From an uncultured Clostridia bacterium (GTDB taxonomy: Bacteria; Bacillota; Clostridia; Oscillospirales; Acutalibacteraceae): a stretch of DNA of 14,203 bases. The stretch is from positions 1-14,203 of the forward strand of contig CAMFZK010000012.1 of the NCBI GenBank assembly GCA_946006915.1. Reading direction: 5' to 3'. The notes beneath the pieces were generated by a model. That model searched no databases, was not told the DNA's origin, and was given only the letters and a program-made list of their open reading frames with translations. The translations under genes were made by a program, and so were the position numbers. Below, piece by piece: positions 11,928-14,203 of the stretch. Numbering within the stretch: position 1 is the stretch's first letter; each line of letters opens with the position of its first letter.

Positions 11928-14203
11928 TTGGATTTAAAAAGATGTATAAAAACATTAGAACTTGATAAAATTTTAAACCTATTAGCGGTCGAAACCGCAA
12001 TAGAAGATGCAAAAGAAACGGCGCTTAAAATTACACCAAGCACCGATTTTGAAACAGTCAAAACCCTGCTTTTAAACACGGGGGACGCTTACGAATTTAT
12101 GGCAAAATATGCCGCTCCCTCCTTTTCGGGTGCAAAAAACGTAACTTCGTCTCTTGCCCGTGCAGATGCTTCGGCGGTGCTTTCCACCCGTGAACTGTTG
12201 GACATTGCCGAAACTTTGCGGGTTATCAGAACCGTTAAAGAATGGCGGGAAAATTGCAGCGGTATGGTAAATACTTCGCTTGAAGATTTGTTTTTTTGCC
12301 TAATACCCAATAAATATTTTGAAGAAAAAATAACCTTTGCAATTAAAAGCGAAGATGAAATTAACGATAATGCCTCCTCGGTACTTTACGATATTAGACG
12401 TAAAATTGCAGCTAAATCGGCAAAACTGCGTGAAAATCTTGATAAAATTATTAAAGGTCCTACCGCAAAATATCTCCAGGAGACAATTATAACCCAACGT
12501 GACGGACGGTTTGTAGTACCCTTAAAAAGCGAATACAAAGGGCAAATTGCAGGCATTGTGCACGACACTTCGGCAACTGGCTCTACAATTTTTATAGAGC
12601 CGATGAGCGTGGTTGAAACCAATAACGAAATAAGGGTTTTGCGTATTCGAGAACAGGAGGAAATTGAAAGAATTTTAGCCGAACTTTCTGCCGAGGCGGG
12701 CGGTTTTTCGCAAACTATTATCTCTTCTTACAACGCTTTATGCCAACTTAATTTAATATTTGCAAAAGCAAATCTTGCCTATAAAATGAAAGCGGTTGTG
12801 CCGAAAATCAATAAGGGCGGCTTTACCTATCTAAAACGGGCAAGACATCCGCTTATTCCTTACAAACAGGTTGTGCCTATTACGGTGGAACTTGGTAAAG
12901 AATACAAAACACTTGTAATAACAGGACCTAACACCGGCGGTAAAACCGTAACCCTTAAGACAATAGGACTCTTAACTTTAATGACAATGTGCGGTCTTAT
13001 GGTTCCGTGTGACGACGGCAGTGAAATTGCGGTTTACAGCAAAATTTTTGCCGATATCGGCGACGAACAGAGCATTGAACAGTCGCTTTCAACCTTTTCT
13101 TCCCATATGGTAAATATAATTGATATTGTTGACTCGGCGGACAGTGATTCGTTAGTGCTTTTTGATGAACTTTGTGCGGGAACAGACCCTATTGAGGGTG
13201 CGGCACTTGCAAAAGCAATTTTAATGCAACTATCCCTTTACGGTAGTAATGTGGTTGCTACTACCCATTATCCCGAACTTAAATCATACGCTATTGATAC
13301 ACCGTCGGCACAAAATGCCTCTTGCGAGTTTGATGTTGCAACCCTAAAACCCACATACCGTTTAATTATAGGTATGCCGGGGCGGTCTAACGCTTTTGCA
13401 ATTTCGGGTAAGTTGGGATTGCCCGAAAATATAATCGAAACCGCAAAAATGCAGGTAAAAGAAGAAGATACCCGTTTTGAACGTGTGGTAGAATCGCTTG
13501 AAAATGCACGGCGTTTAGCCGAAACCGAACACCAAAGAGTGAATAAACTGCGCCGTGAATTGGACGAAACCAAGCGAAAAATGGATTTAAAAGAGCAGGA
13601 GTTCCAAAAAACGCGGGAAAAACTTATGGAACAAACCCGTGAAAAAGCCAACACAATTATTGAAAACGCACGGTATAAATCTTCACTTCTTTTAAACGAA
13701 TTAGAAGAAATGAAGAAAAAAATAGATTCCGAAAATGCCGCAAAATTGGCAGAAAAGGCAAGGGGAGATTATAAATCTACCTTTAAGCAACTTGAAGACG
13801 AAACCGACCCCGTTATGGCTAAAAAAATTACGGGCGAAACGATTAAAAATGTGGAAAAAGGCGACATTGTAATTGTTGCGGATATTAACCGTGATGCCAC
13901 CGTAATTGAGGTTAAATCAAACGAAAAGAAAGCGTTTGTAATGTCGGGTTCAATAAAAATGTGGGTGGATTTTGACAATCTAAAGCATAAATCAAAAAAT
14001 AAACCCTCAACCGAAATTAAGAAAACCCGAAATGTCAGCGGAATAAAATCACGTGCAAACCGTGAAGTTTCGGGCGAAGTGGACTTGCGTGGTATGGCTT
14101 CGGACGAGGCAATTTTAGAACTTGACAAATATATAGACAACGCAATACTTTCGGGTATGCTGTCAATTTGCATTATCCACGGCAAGGGTACGGGCGTTTT
14201 AAG
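11928..14203 (+). CDS. mutS2: Endonuclease MutS2, 3' end beyond window
   Basis: This frame runs open to the window edge without a frameshift, 758 codons of an expected 780-800. It starts with TTG 11928 behind AAGGAG (11914-11919, 8 nt). The N-terminus MDLKRCIKTLELDKILNLL is the usual MutS2 opening; the N-terminal mismatch-recognition domain of MutS1 is absent. The core and clamp (12400-12700) precede the ATPase: Walker A GPNTGGKT at residues 333-340, the STFSSHM signature, Walker B (LVLFDELCAGTDP) and ATTHYPELK. A coiled coil rich in K/E/R (about residues 500-615) and a KOW-like segment (GDIVIVADINRDATVIEV) follow, then the Smr nuclease domain with DLRG at 719-722 and HGKGTG at 751-756. MutS2 is linked to recombination control and, with its Smr domain, to rescue of collided ribosomes. 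Confidence 0.95.
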   Translation, partial: MDLKRCIKTLELDKILNLLAVETAIEDAKETALKITPSTDFETVKTLLLNTGDAYEFMAKYAAPSFSGAKNVTSSLARADASAVLSTRELLDIAETLRVIRTVKEWRENCSGMVNTSLEDLFFCLIPNKYFEEKITFAIKSEDEINDNASSVLYDIRRKIAAKSAKLRENLDKIIKGPTAKYLQETIITQRDGRFVVPLKSEYKGQIAGIVHDTSATGSTIFIEPMSVVETNNEIRVLRIREQEEIERILAELSAEAGGFSQTIISSYNALCQLNLIFAKANLAYKMKAVVPKINKGGFTYLKRARHPLIPYKQVVPITVELGKEYKTLVITGPNTGGKTVTLKTIGLLTLMTMCGLMVPCDDGSEIAVYSKIFADIGDEQSIEQSLSTFSSHMVNIIDIVDSADSDSLVLFDELCAGTDPIEGAALAKAILMQLSLYGSNVVATTHYPELKSYAIDTPSAQNASCEFDVATLKPTYRLIIGMPGRSNAFAISGKLGLPENIIETAKMQVKEEDTRFERVVESLENARRLAETEHQRVNKLRRELDETKRKMDLKEQEFQKTREKLMEQTREKANTIIENARYKSSLLLNELEEMKKKIDSENAAKLAEKARGDYKSTFKQLEDETDPVMAKKITGETIKNVEKGDIVIVADINRDATVIEVKSNEKKAFVMSGSIKMWVDFDNLKHKSKNKPSTEIKKTRNVSGIKSRANREVSGEVDLRGMASDEAILELDKYIDNAILSGMLSICIIHGKGTGVL

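Noticed and set aside
12089..14185. Several minus-strand frames opposite the right end of the window
   Set aside because: The plus strand carries an uninterrupted MutS2 frame with ordered motifs through the whole region; these are its antisense shadows.
11928..14203. Possible frameshift or pseudogene in mutS2
   Set aside because: Codon-by-codon reading shows no internal stop and all ATPase and Smr motifs are in one phase; the gene is only cut by the window edge.
1..14203. Mobile elements, CRISPR arrays, tRNA/rRNA genes, direct repeats or attachment sites
   Set aside because: I looked on both strands and saw none; codon use and gene spacing are uniform, without a sign of an inserted segment.

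Overview
The window comes from a low-GC, endospore-forming Firmicute. Clostridia, probably an Oscillospirales/Ruminococcaceae-type gut lineage, fits best, but that lineage is inference. The supporting signs are an AT-rich but gene-dense sequence, strong AAGGAGG-type ribosome binding sites, several TTG/GTG starts, the sporulation genes ylbJ, yqfC and yqfD, a cysteine-rich protein of a type I recall from clostridia, and the Firmicutes order (yqfC-yqfD)-phoH-ybeY-era-yqzL-recO. I see no mobile element, tRNA, rRNA, CRISPR array or prophage signal, and no gap over 300 bases without a gene. This is ordinary chromosomal backbone containing a few poorly characterised genes.

Left part (1-3200): the tail of a phosphohexomutase ends at a terminator hairpin shared with a convergent gene for a 277-residue, 20-cysteine protein of unknown function. 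Divergent from that gene, a good sigma-A promoter drives azlC-azlD-pdxK (branched-chain amino acid exporter plus pyridoxal/pyridoxamine kinase). This unit ends in a perfect 15-bp hairpin that also serves the opposing operon.

Middle (3198-5830): coaX (type III pantothenate kinase) and an ECF-transporter S component, possibly for pantothenate, run leftward. They are back to back with rpsF-ssb-rpsR, which has a consensus TTGACA-17-TATAAT promoter and an 85-nt structured leader that looks like the S6:S18 autoregulatory element.

Right part (5836-14203): leftward, ylbJ and a small four-cysteine protein. Rightward from the same 73-bp gap comes a long, tightly packed cluster: yqfC, yqfD, phoH (with its own promoter inside the end of yqfD), ybeY, era, yqzL, recO and mutS2, the last cut by the window edge. 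Compared with the Bacillus order, pgpH (yqfF), dgkA and cdd are missing from this cluster. Functionally it joins mother-cell sporulation genes to ribosome/16S rRNA maturation (ybeY, era) and to DNA repair or ribosome rescue (recO, mutS2). Several starts were moved from the longest reading frame to the codon with a properly spaced Shine-Dalgarno sequence.
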